From Brevibacillus dissolubilis (lineage in GTDB: Bacteria; Bacillota; Bacilli; Brevibacillales; Brevibacillaceae): DNA of 64,000 nt. Every line of letters starts with the position of its first letter. Positions within the stretch are counted from its first letter, which is position 1. Below, one piece after another: positions 5,424 through 13,092 of the stretch. The notes under the pieces are model-generated. The model was not told the DNA's origin. It saw nothing but the letters and a program-made list of their open reading frames with translations, and made no database searches. Where the stretch lies: contig NZ_VCNA01000003.1 in NCBI RefSeq assembly GCF_006170445.1, forward strand, positions 248,001-312,000. Direction: 5' to 3'. The translations under genes and the position numbers were made by a program.

Positions 5424-6700
5424 AATGGAAAGTCACCTCCTTTTACGTGCAACTTCACCACTTCTTGTTGCTCTGTTGTAGTAAATTGTCTGTTTTCTAA
5501 GAAAAGATACAAACATTTTTTCATTAGGTTATAGTCATTTAACTTCTCAGCAATTTCTATCGCCTGTAATAAGTCGCTAACCGCTTGTGTTCTCTCATCA
5601 ATTCGTAAAAGGTAAACAGCTTTAAGATAATAAAAATGTAAATACTGTTTTAGTAAAATGAGATCGTTTTGATTAAAAGGACTCATGTATTCACTGATGT
5701 CTGCTAAAAATTCCCCTGCTTCTTTCAGCATATTTGCATTAAGATAGCTACTCATGATTGGCCTAACTGCATTTTGTCCAACTTTTAGTCTCTTTGCGTA
5801 AGCGATTAGTTCCGGGACATAATGTGTTTCCCCACGGTCAATCAAATAAATTAAACGGTTGCCAATAGCATAGTCTCTAAACTCAAGATTAATATTTTCA
5901 TATTGATAAGTTAATCGAATAGCCTCATCGAAATCCTTTTTCCTATGAACTGCGAAACCCAGATATAAAAGGCCGTAACCGTACATTTCCTCGTTGTAAC
6001 CATACGTGACCTCAATCAGACCCCTTGCCATCCTTCTTAGACGATCCCAATCTTCTGTCACATAAGAATATTTAGCCAACCAAAAATAAGCCTCGATCTT
6101 CCATTCCCTCGTCGGCAATTGCTCTACATGCCGTTCCAAGTCAATAGAAGGCTCGTACGCTTCGCGGATGTTGCTTTTCATGATCAAAAAATATTTGAAA
6201 CAGCTTAGGGAGTAATGATCAGCCAGCAGATTCGTCTCCTCCTGAATTACCCTCCGATACAACACCTTCGCCGCCTCAAATTTCTGTTTTTCATAAAGCT
6301 CTTCAGCTATGTCGTATATGATTCGAATATTCTTTTTAGAAATATCAAGCAATTCAGACAATAGAGGATTTGCGAGTTCCATATAGCCCTTCGAATAGCT
6401 TGTGATGACAAACTCCCTCGCCCTGTCCAGCTTCAGCTTGCGGGTATCTGCATCAGCCTGGTAGCACTCCCCTATATAATGACGGTAGAAATCCTCTTCC
6501 GGCAGCTCCAGAGTACCGATGAGAGCATCAAGTTCCTTTAACCGGATGGATTGTTTATTATTCAAGATCTTGCTGAATGTCGGCTCCGTAAGCTGAATCC
6601 GACCCGCAACTGCCTTCGACGATAGCCCCGATCCGGCAATACACTCTTGAATCCGCTGCCTCAGCTCCACCCTGGCCTTTCTGTAATCAAACTCTCCCAT
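5420..6700 (-). CDS. HTH-TPR transcriptional regulator of RRNPP type (paralogue B), coupled to a peptide gene
   Basis: A 426-residue regulator with an N-terminal helix-turn-helix (about residues 11-60, with ILNNKQSIRLKELD) and a long TPR-like helical C-terminal region expected to bind a re-imported peptide. It is paralogous to the protein at 3820-5178 but clearly diverged. ATG at 6700 is preferred, since GAAGGTGA lies seven bases upstream; the longer GTG start at 6724 has no room for a ribosome site. The stop codon overlaps the start of the peptide gene. The operon ends at the 5265-5302 hairpin, and a TTTCGTTATAAAA motif lies 58-70 bases upstream. Targets unknown. A link to sporulation is suggested only by family precedent and by spo0A about 5.5 kb away. 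Confidence 0.82.
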   Translation of the reverse strand: MGEFDYRKARVELRQRIQECIAGSGLSSKAVAGRIQLTEPTFSKILNNKQSIRLKELDALIGTLELPEEDFYRHYIGECYQADADTRKLKLDRAREFVITSYSKGYMELANPLLSELLDISKKNIRIIYDIAEELYEKQKFEAAKVLYRRVIQEETNLLADHYSLSCFKYFLIMKSNIREAYEPSIDLERHVEQLPTREWKIEAYFWLAKYSYVTEDWDRLRRMARGLIEVTYGYNEEMYGYGLLYLGFAVHRKKDFDEAIRLTYQYENINLEFRDYAIGNRLIYLIDRGETHYVPELIAYAKRLKVGQNAVRPIMSSYLNANMLKEAGEFLADISEYMSPFNQNDLILLKQYLHFYYLKAVYLLRIDERTQAVSDLLQAIEIAEKLNDYNLMKKCLYLFLENRQFTTTEQQEVVKLHVKGGDFPL

Positions 6701-6757
6701 ACAACTATCACCTTCAATATACACCTTTTTCTTTTATTTTACATCACTTAAATCATT

Positions 6758-6777
6758 TTTCGTTATAAAAAATCACA
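6758..6777 (+). promoter_or_regulatory. Candidate operator upstream of regulator B
   Basis: TTTCGTTATAAAA (6758-6770) followed by AATCACA, related to 1601-1619 and 5230-5242. The surrounding sequence is AT-rich with partial dyad symmetry. Autoregulation is plausible but unproven. Confidence 0.4.
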
Positions 6778-6828
6778 AAACTTTTCATAAAGTGAAAATC
6801 CTTAGTAGAACCTGATGCTTGATCAAAC

Positions 6829-6883
6829 AAAAAACATCCCCCTGCCCGATGCCGATAACAACGGCGCAAGGCAAAAGGATGTT
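6829..6883 (-). terminator. Terminator of the 197-residue gene
   Basis: AACATCC (6833-6839) pairs with GGATGTT (6877-6883), with an internal GCCG/CGGC stem. A U-run follows on the minus strand. Confidence 0.6.
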
Positions 6884-6972
6884 CCGTTTCAAAGAGGCTT
6901 CATTTAAAAGGATCGTCCGTTCAAAAGCACGATAAGCTTTTCATCCGTCCGCTTTTGCACTGTTCTCAACCA

Positions 6973-7566
6973 TTACTCCGTCAGGATAAAATCAGGCCGC
7001 ACCATATAATCATGCGGGTACAAATCCTGATTGGCGGTCAGAAAGGCTTTGATCATGCCCGTCCGGTACTTCTCATCCACCTGCACAATCACAAAAGAAT
7101 CGTGCTCATCGGTCAGCGGATAGATCACATTCTGGTGGTCAAACACAGCCCGTGCCTCGTCAAACGTATACATCTGAAGCAGCTTGGAATGCCAGAGAAG
7201 CTTATAATATCGAAACACATCATCATGAATGATACGCAGCAGACGGTCTTTGCTCAGGTCCAGTTCGATCCCGATCAGATAACCATGCTCATCCATATCA
7301 TTTTCATACTCCGCATCAATCTCCCCGATGTCCAGTGCCTTCGCGTAGGTGATGTCGGATTGCCTCATCTTTTCCAGATAGGAGACCACACCCACCGTCC
7401 TGAGCGGCTCGATCCGGAGCAGATGAGGATCAGCGATGTAGGTGAGGAGATCGTTCTGTTTTTTATGGTACTTGTCCGTGGTCTGCTCGGATGGCGGCTG
7501 CAGATAGATATAACCCATGTCACTACTCGCATCGCAGGTAATCAGAATGGTCGACACCCCCTTCAT
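6973..7566 (-). CDS. Conserved-looking hypothetical protein with a DUF2283-like region
   Basis: About 197 residues, no signal peptide or membrane segment. The first half contains MGYIYLQPPS ... ALDIGEIDAEYENDMDEHGYLIGIEL, which resembles the short DUF2283 fold (D-x-E-Y-D-x-D-G-x-x-I-G-I-E). The second half is helical and unassigned. Start is uncertain. The ATG at 7566 is chosen because an upstream TTG (7584) falls in the U-run of the preceding gene's terminator. The gene is followed by its own terminator. Function unknown. Confidence 0.55.
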   Translation of the reverse strand: MKGVSTILITCDASSDMGYIYLQPPSEQTTDKYHKKQNDLLTYIADPHLLRIEPLRTVGVVSYLEKMRQSDITYAKALDIGEIDAEYENDMDEHGYLIGIELDLSKDRLLRIIHDDVFRYYKLLWHSKLLQMYTFDEARAVFDHQNVIYPLTDEHDSFVIVQVDEKYRTGMIKAFLTANQDLYPHDYMVRPDFILTE

Positions 7567-7582
7567 CCCCAGATCAAAAAAC

Positions 7583-7613
7583 AAAAAACGCCCCGATACC
7601 AGTAGTATGAGCG
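7583..7613 (-). terminator. Weak terminator of the 106-residue membrane protein gene
   Basis: CGCTC-ATAC and GTAT-CG-GGGCG form an imperfect stem (7589-7613), with a U-run in the minus direction at 7588-7583. Confidence 0.45.
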
Positions 7614-7634
7614 TCCTAGTGTGACTTTATTGGT

Positions 7635-7955
7635 CTATGTAGGTAAAATGGTTGCGCTGGAGATGAAAATATAAACGAGAATGGCAAACGCTACCGACAG
7701 CATCATCATGCCGGCGACTACTCCGTAAAGGGATTTGGAGAGGTGGGTAGAGCGCTGGCCGTTGCCGAGCAGGGCCAAGCTGAAAAGCACCCAAATGACG
7801 CCAGAGAGGACTTTTACAGCAACTGTGAAGAAGAGATCCTCGGCTTCTGGATCGATGAAGAAGATATAGAAGGCATCGAGGAAAAAGAAAATGGAGATCA
7901 GTAGGGTGATGACGCCTAGAATGCGGCGCTTTTTGGGGGTTGAGGGGTTTGGCAT
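7635..7955 (-). CDS. Small membrane protein, three predicted helices
   Basis: 106 residues. After a basic leader (MPNPSTPKKRR) come hydrophobic segments at about residues 12-33, 45-63 and 76-100, consistent with three transmembrane helices. No conserved motif or recognised family. The AT-rich stretch upstream (7956-8141) shows no gene. Probably monocistronic, with a weak terminator behind it. Confidence 0.55.
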   Translation of the reverse strand: MPNPSTPKKRRILGVITLLISIFFFLDAFYIFFIDPEAEDLFFTVAVKVLSGVIWVLFSLALLGNGQRSTHLSKSLYGVVAGMMMLSVAFAILVYIFISSATILPT

Positions 7956-8141
7956 GGTTCTAAAAGCTCCTGATAGGTCATTTGTATTAGGTACATAGTC
8001 ATAATTATATCAGGTAATATTTGTGATTAATAGTTATAAATTATGATGAATGGGCAATTTGATCTACTAAAAGTATATTTTGTAAGTTATTAGGAATATC
8101 AGCTCAATCCATCTAATACTATATACCCGCTCCATCGAAAG

Positions 8142-8190
8142 AAAAACCCTTCTGATCCAATTATCTTTACACCGTCGGATCAGAAGGGTT
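8142..8190 (-). terminator. Terminator overlapping the stop of the 57-residue gene
   Basis: AACCCTTCTGATCC (8145-8158) pairs perfectly with GGATCAGAAGGGTT (8177-8190). A U-run follows on the minus strand. The 3' arm contains the stop codon of the gene at 8180-8353. Confidence 0.8.
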
Positions 8191-8353
8191 CATTCGTATT
8201 CAAATGCCACTCCTCATGCTTCCGGTTAGAGGAGATCAGATCTCCACTACTAGTAACTACGATCTGTCTATATGCCGTTTGTTCTTCATCAGTTTCAAAG
8301 TACCATGTTTTCAGGTCCGAACCGCTAGTGAGATCAAATCTAAGATATTTCAA
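8180..8353 (-). CDS. Small soluble protein, 57 residues, unrecognised
   Basis: TTG start at 8353 preceded by an AGGGGGG ribosome site. The product begins MKYLRFDLTSGSDLKTWYFE and contains ETDEEQTAYRQIV, ending in NEPF inside a terminator stem. It is acidic and Trp/Tyr-rich with no membrane segment. Thirteen bases upstream another reading frame ends with WKTADVELGNKATFIKE, which looks like a genuine protein C-terminus without a preceding gene body. A truncated toxin with a surviving immunity-type partner is one possible reading. That is speculation; no family was recognised. Confidence 0.5.
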   Translation of the reverse strand: MKYLRFDLTSGSDLKTWYFETDEEQTAYRQIVVTSSGDLISSNRKHEEWHLNTNEPF

Positions 8354-8524
8354 TTTTTGTCCCCCCTATTCCTTGATAAATGTTGCCTTGTTGCCAAGTT
8401 CAACATCTGCTGTTTTCCATCCGACAAACTGACAGGATCGTGTAAAAACACAAATGAAAAGGTAAACCTTTGTTCCGCTTATTCGTAGATATCTAATAAA
8501 TAGAATAATGTGGAGGAGGATAAA

Positions 8525-9505
8525 ATGAAAGCAATCGTATACACCAAGTACGGTCCCCCCGATGTTCTTCAGCTGCAAGAGGTAGAAAAACCTGCTCCAA
8601 AGGCCAATGAAATACTCGTAAAAATAAAAGCGACCACCGTCACAGCAGGAGATATCCGGTCACGTAGTTTTACCGTTCCCCGCTCGGTTTGGCTGCCGGC
8701 CCGAATCACACTTGGTTTTCGACAACCCAAAAAAGCAATCTTGGGGATGGAGTTAGCCGGGGAGGTTGAGTCAGTAGGTAAAGATGTCAAACGGTTTAAG
8801 AAGGGTGATCAGGTGTTTGCCGCATCCTTGGTCGGTTTTGGTGCATATGCCGAGTATAAGTGTCTGCCTGAAGATGGACCCGTATCGATTAAAGCCTCCA
8901 ATATGACCTATGAGGAAGCCGCTGCCATTCCCATTGGAGCACGCACGGCCTTGTTTTTTCTTCAAAAAGCTAATATTCAGAGTGGGCAAAAGGTACTTGT
9001 CTACGGGGCTTCAGGGAGCGTAGGAACTTATGCCGTACAGATTGCAAAGTACTTCGGCGCAGACGTCACAGGGGTATGCAGCACCGCAAATGTTGAGTTG
9101 GTTAAATCTCTGGGCGCCGATCAGGTCATTGATTACACTGTAGAAGATTTTTCGAGTACAGGCGAGACTTATGATGTGATCTTTGAAGCGGTCAACAAGA
9201 GTTCGTTTTTAGCTTGTATGAAATCGTTAAAGCAGGACGGTACCTATATCAATGTCACTGAGCCGTTACCAAGTCTTCAAATGCTCTGGATCCAATTGAC
9301 AAGCAGCAGGAAAATCATTTTGTCCCGCAATTCACCTGAAACTGCCGAAGCCTTGCATTTCCTCAAAGAACTTGTTGAGGCTGGGAAGTTAAAGGTTGTC
9401 ATAGACCGAGCCTATGCGTTGGAAGAGATCGTGGAAGCTCATCGATATGTGGAGAAAGGACACAAGAAGGGAAATGTCGTCATAACGGTGGAACATCACA
9501 ACTAA
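8525..9505 (+). CDS. MDR-family NAD(P)H-dependent oxidoreductase (quinone oxidoreductase-like)
   Basis: Medium-chain reductase of 326 residues. Start ATG 8525 has GGAGGAGG seven bases upstream. The N-terminal GroES-like domain runs to about residue 130 ([28 protein letters not shown]). The nucleotide-binding Rossmann domain contains [19 protein letters not shown]. The catalytic-zinc Cys/His set of true alcohol dehydrogenases is absent, matching the zinc-independent quinone oxidoreductase branch. A terminator follows at 9530, so it is probably monocistronic. The physiological substrate is not evident. Confidence 0.88.
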   Translation: MKAIVYTKYGPPDVLQLQEVEKPAPKANEILVKIKATTVTAGDIRSRSFTVPRSVWLPARITLGFRQPKKAILGMELAGEVESVGKDVKRFKKGDQVFAASLVGFGAYAEYKCLPEDGPVSIKASNMTYEEAAAIPIGARTALFFLQKANIQSGQKVLVYGASGSVGTYAVQIAKYFGADVTGVCSTANVELVKSLGADQVIDYTVEDFSSTGETYDVIFEAVNKSSFLACMKSLKQDGTYINVTEPLPSLQMLWIQLTSSRKIILSRNSPETAEALHFLKELVEAGKLKVVIDRAYALEEIVEAHRYVEKGHKKGNVVITVEHHN

Positions 9506-9529
9506 ATCCTAGCCCTCATCCACAAAAAC

Positions 9530-9568
9530 AAACACACGGTAAACGAAATGTTTATCGGGTGTTTGCTT
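9530..9568 (+). terminator. Terminator of the MDR oxidoreductase gene
   Basis: AAACACACGGTAAAC pairs with GTTTATCGGGTGTTT across a GAAAT loop, followed by a short T-rich stretch. Confidence 0.6.
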
Positions 9569-9654
9569 TATAGCTATTATTGATTTGAAAATCGTTTTAT
9601 CGGCTTTCCGTAACGTATACGAATATAATTCCAATTCGAGAAAACCTTACTGCC

Positions 9655-9685
9655 CCTACTCTCAGCTAATATTCGCCTCAGTCCG
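9655..9685 (-). repeat. Fragment of the spo0A 3' end (copy 1, 31 bp)
   Basis: Matches the last codons, stop and next bases of spo0A (12198-12228) with two differences. The first half reads CCTACTCTCAGCTAAT. It lies in the otherwise gene-free stretch 9506-9848, in the same orientation as spo0A, and overlaps the end of copy 2 by about 12 bases of spo0A sequence. Confidence 0.7.
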
Positions 9686-9848
9686 TAACTGACCTGTCCC
9701 TATCAAATTCCGGGGATTCTTTTTTTGAATAGAACTTTCCTGTTTCATTGCCCTTTTTTTGTAGTTAGGTCTTTACACCTGTCATGCATTTCTTATCATG
9801 AATACCATATGACCATATGACCAAACCCCCAAAGGGAGGTATTCCATT

Positions 9849-10085
9849 GTGAACAAAAACGAGAAACCGCTCGACTTGGTTGACCTGCAAGTTTCTTTGT
9901 ACAGCCAACAGATTGAAAGAGCCATGCAAGATGTTGAACAGGCCATTGAGCTTTTGCAAAAACTGAATGTAACGAATAGTCTGCAAACCCTTCAAGCAAA
10001 ACTGAAAGAACTGGAAGCCCTGAAACCAAATTTGAATCCACCTGTGGATGAACAAGAAAAGGAATCTAAAACCGAAACCGAGTAA
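9849..10085 (+). CDS. Small coiled-coil protein of the glycine-rich cassette, 78 residues
   Basis: GTG start at 9849 behind AAAGGGAGG. Residues about 10-60 are strongly helical with heptads (VDLQVSLYSQQIERAM; LQTLQAKLKELEALKP). The C-terminal 20 residues are Pro/Glu/Lys-rich. No signal peptide. It is the first gene of a four-gene rightward cassette ending at the 11596 terminator. Spacings of 30-31 bases between consecutive genes suggest one operon. A role in assembling or anchoring the glycine-rich protein downstream is a guess from position only. Confidence 0.65.
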   Translation: MNKNEKPLDLVDLQVSLYSQQIERAMQDVEQAIELLQKLNVTNSLQTLQAKLKELEALKPNLNPPVDEQEKESKTETE

Positions 10086-10115
10086 TTGGTATCCACCCAA
10101 AAGGAGTGAGAATAT

Positions 10116-10367
10116 ATGTCTGACGCTCACCCGCATGAATCGTTACGAGGAACAGATGACGTTGGTGAACATGTTTGTGGAACGGAAGCCCGTGGCAGCG
10201 AACCTACAAATTCCACATCAATAGATGGTGAACATGGTTCAGATGGTCTTCCCGGTCAACCTGCCACGCTTGCTTCACAGCTTGGCCCTACTCTCCCAGA
10301 TTCCATCGGTGGAGAAAGTATGGACCTGACGATCAAACATTTGCTCCAACGAATTTTCAAATCATAG
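10116..10367 (+). CDS. Hypothetical protein of the glycine-rich cassette, 83 residues
   Basis: ATG 10116 preceded by AAAAGGAGTGAG. The N-terminal two thirds are polar, His/Ser/Gly/Asp-rich and probably disordered. The last 20 residues (SMDLTIKHLLQRIFKS) look like an amphipathic basic helix. No recognised family, signal peptide or Cys pair. It lies between the coiled-coil gene and the large glycine-rich gene, on the same strand with short spacing. Confidence 0.6.
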   Translation: MSDAHPHESLRGTDDVGEHVCGTEARGSEPTNSTSIDGEHGSDGLPGQPATLASQLGPTLPDSIGGESMDLTIKHLLQRIFKS

Positions 10368-10398
10368 TTTTCAAATAGATCCTACGGGGTGAAAAGAG

Positions 10399-11244
10399 AT
10401 GACTTATTCAGATCATCATTATTATTCGTATAAGAAACCATGTTGTGATAAGGATAAGCACAAAGACAAAGATAAATGCGTGGAACAAGAAATCGAGGAT
10501 AACCAAATAGGTGGCAATGGTGCCTTTGGGGGTGAAGGCGGCGAGGGCGGAGATGCTCAGGGCGGGATTGCTCACGGTGACCCAGGTTTCGGTGCCCCTG
10601 CTACTGCGGGTGATTCTGGCTCTGGGGGCGAGGGCGGCGTTGCCACCAGCGGTGATGCGAATGGTGCATCCGGTTTCGGTGCCCCCGCTACTGGGGGAGG
10701 ATCTGGCTCTGGGGGTGAGGGTGGAGTTGCCACTGCTGGTAATGCGACTGGTGCATCCGGTAGTGGTGCCCCTGCTACTGGCGGGGCTGGCGGTAACGGT
10801 GGAAATGGCGGAAGTGGTGCCGTTGCTGTTAATACGTCTTCAGCGGTTGCCACAGGAGTAGGTTCGGATGCAACAGCAAGCGACAACTCTTCACAAGGTG
10901 GTAATGGTGGTAACGGCGGGAATGGCGGCAACGGCGGAAGCACCGGCAATGGTGGGAATGGCACCAGCCATACAGGCAACGGTGGAACAGCTACTGGTGG
11001 GAATGGTGGCAATAGCGGTAACGGTGGCAGCACTGGCGATGGTGGTGATGGCACCAGCAACACAGGCAGTGGCGGCGAAGCTACTGGCGGGGCTGGCGGC
11101 GACACTGGTGCCGGTGGAAGCACCGGCAATGGCGGTAACGGAACAAGTAATACCACCAATCATGGCGATGCAACCGGCGGCGATGTTGGCAATTCCGGTG
11201 ATGGCGGTGACGGCGGCGACGGTGAGGCAGAAAACGATAACTAG
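10399..11244 (+). CDS. Large glycine-rich repeat protein, 281 residues
   Basis: After a Tyr/His/Lys/Asp/Cys-rich head (MTYSDHHYYSYKKPCCDKDK) the protein is about 240 residues of low-complexity Gly/Asn/Ala/Thr/Ser. Two internal repeat types are visible. One has units of roughly 33 residues built on GFGAPAT-x-G-x-SGSGGEGGVAT (about three copies, residues 60-150). The other has units built on GGSTGNGGNGTS-x-TG-x-GG-x-ATGG (about three copies, 185-270). The end is acidic. No signal peptide or LPxTG sorting motif. The composition suits an elastic or self-assembling surface layer, as in spore surface or PGRS-like proteins. Function is inferred from composition. The antisense strand gives a proline-rich artefact. 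Confidence 0.75.
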   Translation: MTYSDHHYYSYKKPCCDKDKHKDKDKCVEQEIEDNQIGGNGAFGGEGGEGGDAQGGIAHGDPGFGAPATAGDSGSGGEGGVATSGDANGASGFGAPATGGGSGSGGEGGVATAGNATGASGSGAPATGGAGGNGGNGGSGAVAVNTSSAVATGVGSDATASDNSSQGGNGGNGGNGGNGGSTGNGGNGTSHTGNGGTATGGNGGNSGNGGSTGDGGDGTSNTGSGGEATGGAGGDTGAGGSTGNGGNGTSNTTNHGDATGGDVGNSGDGGDGGDGEAENDN

Positions 11245-11274
11245 GGTATCTCGTTCATACTGGGAGGGATCGAG

Positions 11275-11592
11275 TTGGATCAGCCATTTGAATCAGATAA
11301 AATAAGAGGCTCCTCAACCGCTCATTCAACAGCTTTTGGTGGAACTGGCGGACAGGGTGGAGCTGGCGGTCATGGCGGTCATGCACTAAATATCACTTAT
11401 ACGGATAACTACTCCCTGCTCATGCTGGCCTATACCTATCTTTTATATCAGGAGAAAAAGAAGTACGATCAAGCTTCTGCATCAACAGACCTTCTCATGC
11501 ATCTGGAAGCTCTTATCCAGGAAGAAAGAAGTTATCGGCAGGAGTTTTTAAAAACGATACGATCTGTGCAGAGAATTTCTAATAATGAATAG
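11275..11592 (+). CDS. Glycine-rich head plus helical domain protein, 105 residues
   Basis: TTG start at 11275 behind GGGAGGGATCGAG. Residues about 20-38 are glycine-rich (FGGTGGQGGAGGHGGHA), matching the composition of the preceding protein. The rest is a helical domain (LLMLAYTYLLYQEKKKYD ... LIQEERSYRQEFLKTI). It reads like an adaptor that shares the Gly-rich module and adds an oligomerisation or anchoring helix. That role is inferred. A strong terminator follows four bases after the stop, closing the cassette. Confidence 0.65.
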   Translation: MDQPFESDKIRGSSTAHSTAFGGTGGQGGAGGHGGHALNITYTDNYSLLMLAYTYLLYQEKKKYDQASASTDLLMHLEALIQEERSYRQEFLKTIRSVQRISNNE

Positions 11593-11595
11593 GCA

Positions 11596-11629
11596 AAAAC
11601 CCCTTGAGTTTCTCCGCTCAAGGGGTTTT
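11596..11629 (+). terminator. Terminator of the glycine-rich cassette
   Basis: AAAACCCCTTGAG pairs with CTCAAGGGGTTTT around a short TTTCTCCG loop. Confidence 0.85.
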
Positions 11630-11657
11630 CTATTGTTACATTTGAGTTTAGATAATC

Positions 11658-11749
11658 CGCCTAAATCCGCAGCTTATCCGCCACCATCGCGATAAATTCA
11701 CTGTTCGTCGACTTTGCCTTGGTATTGCTCACCGTATACCCAAACAGGC
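11658..11749 (-). pseudogene. Fragment of the spo0A 3' end (copy 2, about 92 bp)
   Basis: Nearly identical to the last coding stretch of the intact spo0A (about 12213-12305), with a handful of substitutions. One substitution creates a stop: GCGGATTTAG against GCGGATTGAG. Homology begins abruptly at GCCTGTTTGGG and ends at about AGGCG, where the glycine-rich cassette side begins. It cannot encode a functional product. Confidence 0.85.
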
Positions 11750-11759
11750 GGATCAGTCA

Positions 11760-12040
11760 TATCAAGGGTTTTGAGCTTCTTGGAAATTTTACCACCAAGA
11801 CCAGACAGGTGATACTTATCGGTTTCTGATTCAAAAGTTAGTTGGTAAAATTGTTTTCGATACTTAGTATAACACCTTACGTCCTCGATTCAATACCTTG
11901 AAGTAGTGCCACATCTGAATCAGGTTTCTCGATAAAATGAATTCAATAACTTTCGTCATAGCTGGCTAATGTTTTTTAGATAGATTATTGGAAGCTGAGT
12001 ACAGCATGAAGTTTTCAATCTGAAATGCAAAATTGGTCAT
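11760..12040 (-). pseudogene. Relic of a tyrosine-recombinase-type gene
   Basis: ATG at 12040 opens a frame MTNFAFQIENFMLYSASNNL then SKKH, ended by TAG after 24 codons. This resembles the N-terminal core-binding start of XerC/phage-type integrases (I-E-x-F-[LM]-L-Y-x-x-S-x-N-L-S-x-K-T). Further leftward, a second frame encodes ESETDKYHLSGLGGKI before the junction with spo0A copy 2. That part was not identified. The body of the enzyme, including the catalytic R-H-R-Y residues, is gone. It sits between two spo0A 3' ends. Confidence 0.5.
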
Positions 12041-12046
12041 AAAAAA

Positions 12047-12094
12047 ACACTCCTTATCCATCGGTCTTTTCCAAAACCGATAAATAAGAAGTGT
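12047..12094 (-). promoter_or_regulatory. Leader hairpin sequestering the relic gene's ribosome site
   Basis: ACACTCCTTATCCATCGGT (12047-12065) pairs imperfectly with ACCGATAAATAAGAAGTGT (12076-12094). In the minus direction the 3' arm contains AAGGAGTG just before seven T's and the ATG at 12040, so folding would hide the ribosome site. Confidence 0.4.
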
Positions 12095-12203
12095 CAGTTG
12101 GTATCAATCATCAAAATTTATCGCTAGGCAATAGAAGTTTATTGCTAAAATCGTATGATTGTATATCATTCCCAAGATGTCTTAGCCCTTGATACGCCTA
12201 CTC

Positions 12204-12992
12204 TCAGCTAATCTTCGCCTCAATCCGCAGCTTATCCGCTACCATCGCGATGAACTCACTGTTCGTCGGCTTCGCCTTGGTATTGCTCACCGTATACCCA
12301 AACAGGCTGGAGATCGAGTCCAGATTCCCGCGCGACCAGGCCACTTCAATGGCATGACGAATCGCACGCTCGACGCGTGACGCTGTGGTATTAAATTTCT
12401 TCGCGATATCCGGGTACAATACCTTCGTGATCGATCCGAGCAGCTCTACATCGTTATAGACCATCGTGATCGCCTCACGCAGATACAGGTAGCCCTTGAT
12501 GTGCGCCGGTACGCCGATTTCGTGGATGATGTTGGTGATGCTTGCGTCCAGATTGCGTCCTTTGATCGCCATACTTGGCTGAGACGGAGCCTTGATGATC
12601 GGGGTGAATTGGGTACGGGAACCGATGATCTGGCGGATGCGCTGGGCCAGGACGTCCATGTCAAATGGTTTCAGAATATAGTAAGAAGCACCGAGCTCTT
12701 GTGCTTTTTTCGTTACATCTTCTTGACCGAAGGCGGTCAGCATAATAATTTTCGGTTGCGGGCTGAGACGCATTGCTTGGATTTGCTCGAGGACAGCCAA
12801 ACCGTCTAGATGTGGCATGATGATATCGAGAATAATGACATCAGGAACACTCTCTTCCAGTATGCGCAATACGTCATTACCGTTGTAAGCAACACCAATC
12901 ACCTGCATATCGTTCTGGGTGTTGATATACTCCTCTAAAAGGGTGACAAATTCACGATTATCATCTGCTAATACAACACTAATTTGACTCAA
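12204..12992 (-). CDS. spo0A: Sporulation master response regulator Spo0A
   Basis: 262 residues, full length. The receiver domain has the acidic pair D10-D11 (ADDNREF), phospho-acceptor D56 (VIILDIIMP) and K108 (YILKPFD). After a short linker, the C-terminal six-helix DNA-binding domain is intact (ending [20 protein letters not shown]). Phosphorylated through the phosphorelay, Spo0A activates early sporulation genes and represses abrB-type genes. The upstream region has 0A boxes and a sigma-H promoter. spoIVB precedes it, as in other Bacilli. Its own 3' end has been copied twice to the left (11658-11749, 9655-9685). Confidence 0.98.
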   Translation of the reverse strand: MSQISVVLADDNREFVTLLEEYINTQNDMQVIGVAYNGNDVLRILEESVPDVIILDIIMPHLDGLAVLEQIQAMRLSPQPKIIMLTAFGQEDVTKKAQELGASYYILKPFDMDVLAQRIRQIIGSRTQFTPIIKAPSQPSMAIKGRNLDASITNIIHEIGVPAHIKGYLYLREAITMVYNDVELLGSITKVLYPDIAKKFNTTASRVERAIRHAIEVAWSRGNLDSISSLFGYTVSNTKAKPTNSEFIAMVADKLRIEAKIS

Positions 12993-13092
12993 TTCCGCTC
13001 CTCCTTACGAACCTGCTTCTTATGTTATTCAAGCTTCGACCAATTTGCTGTATCTTCTCAGGTGTAAACATCAACTTTTTCTTATGTGAAAA

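Noticed and set aside
10572-11159. 195-codon proline-rich minus frame
   Set aside because: Antisense shadow of the GGN repeats of the glycine-rich gene.
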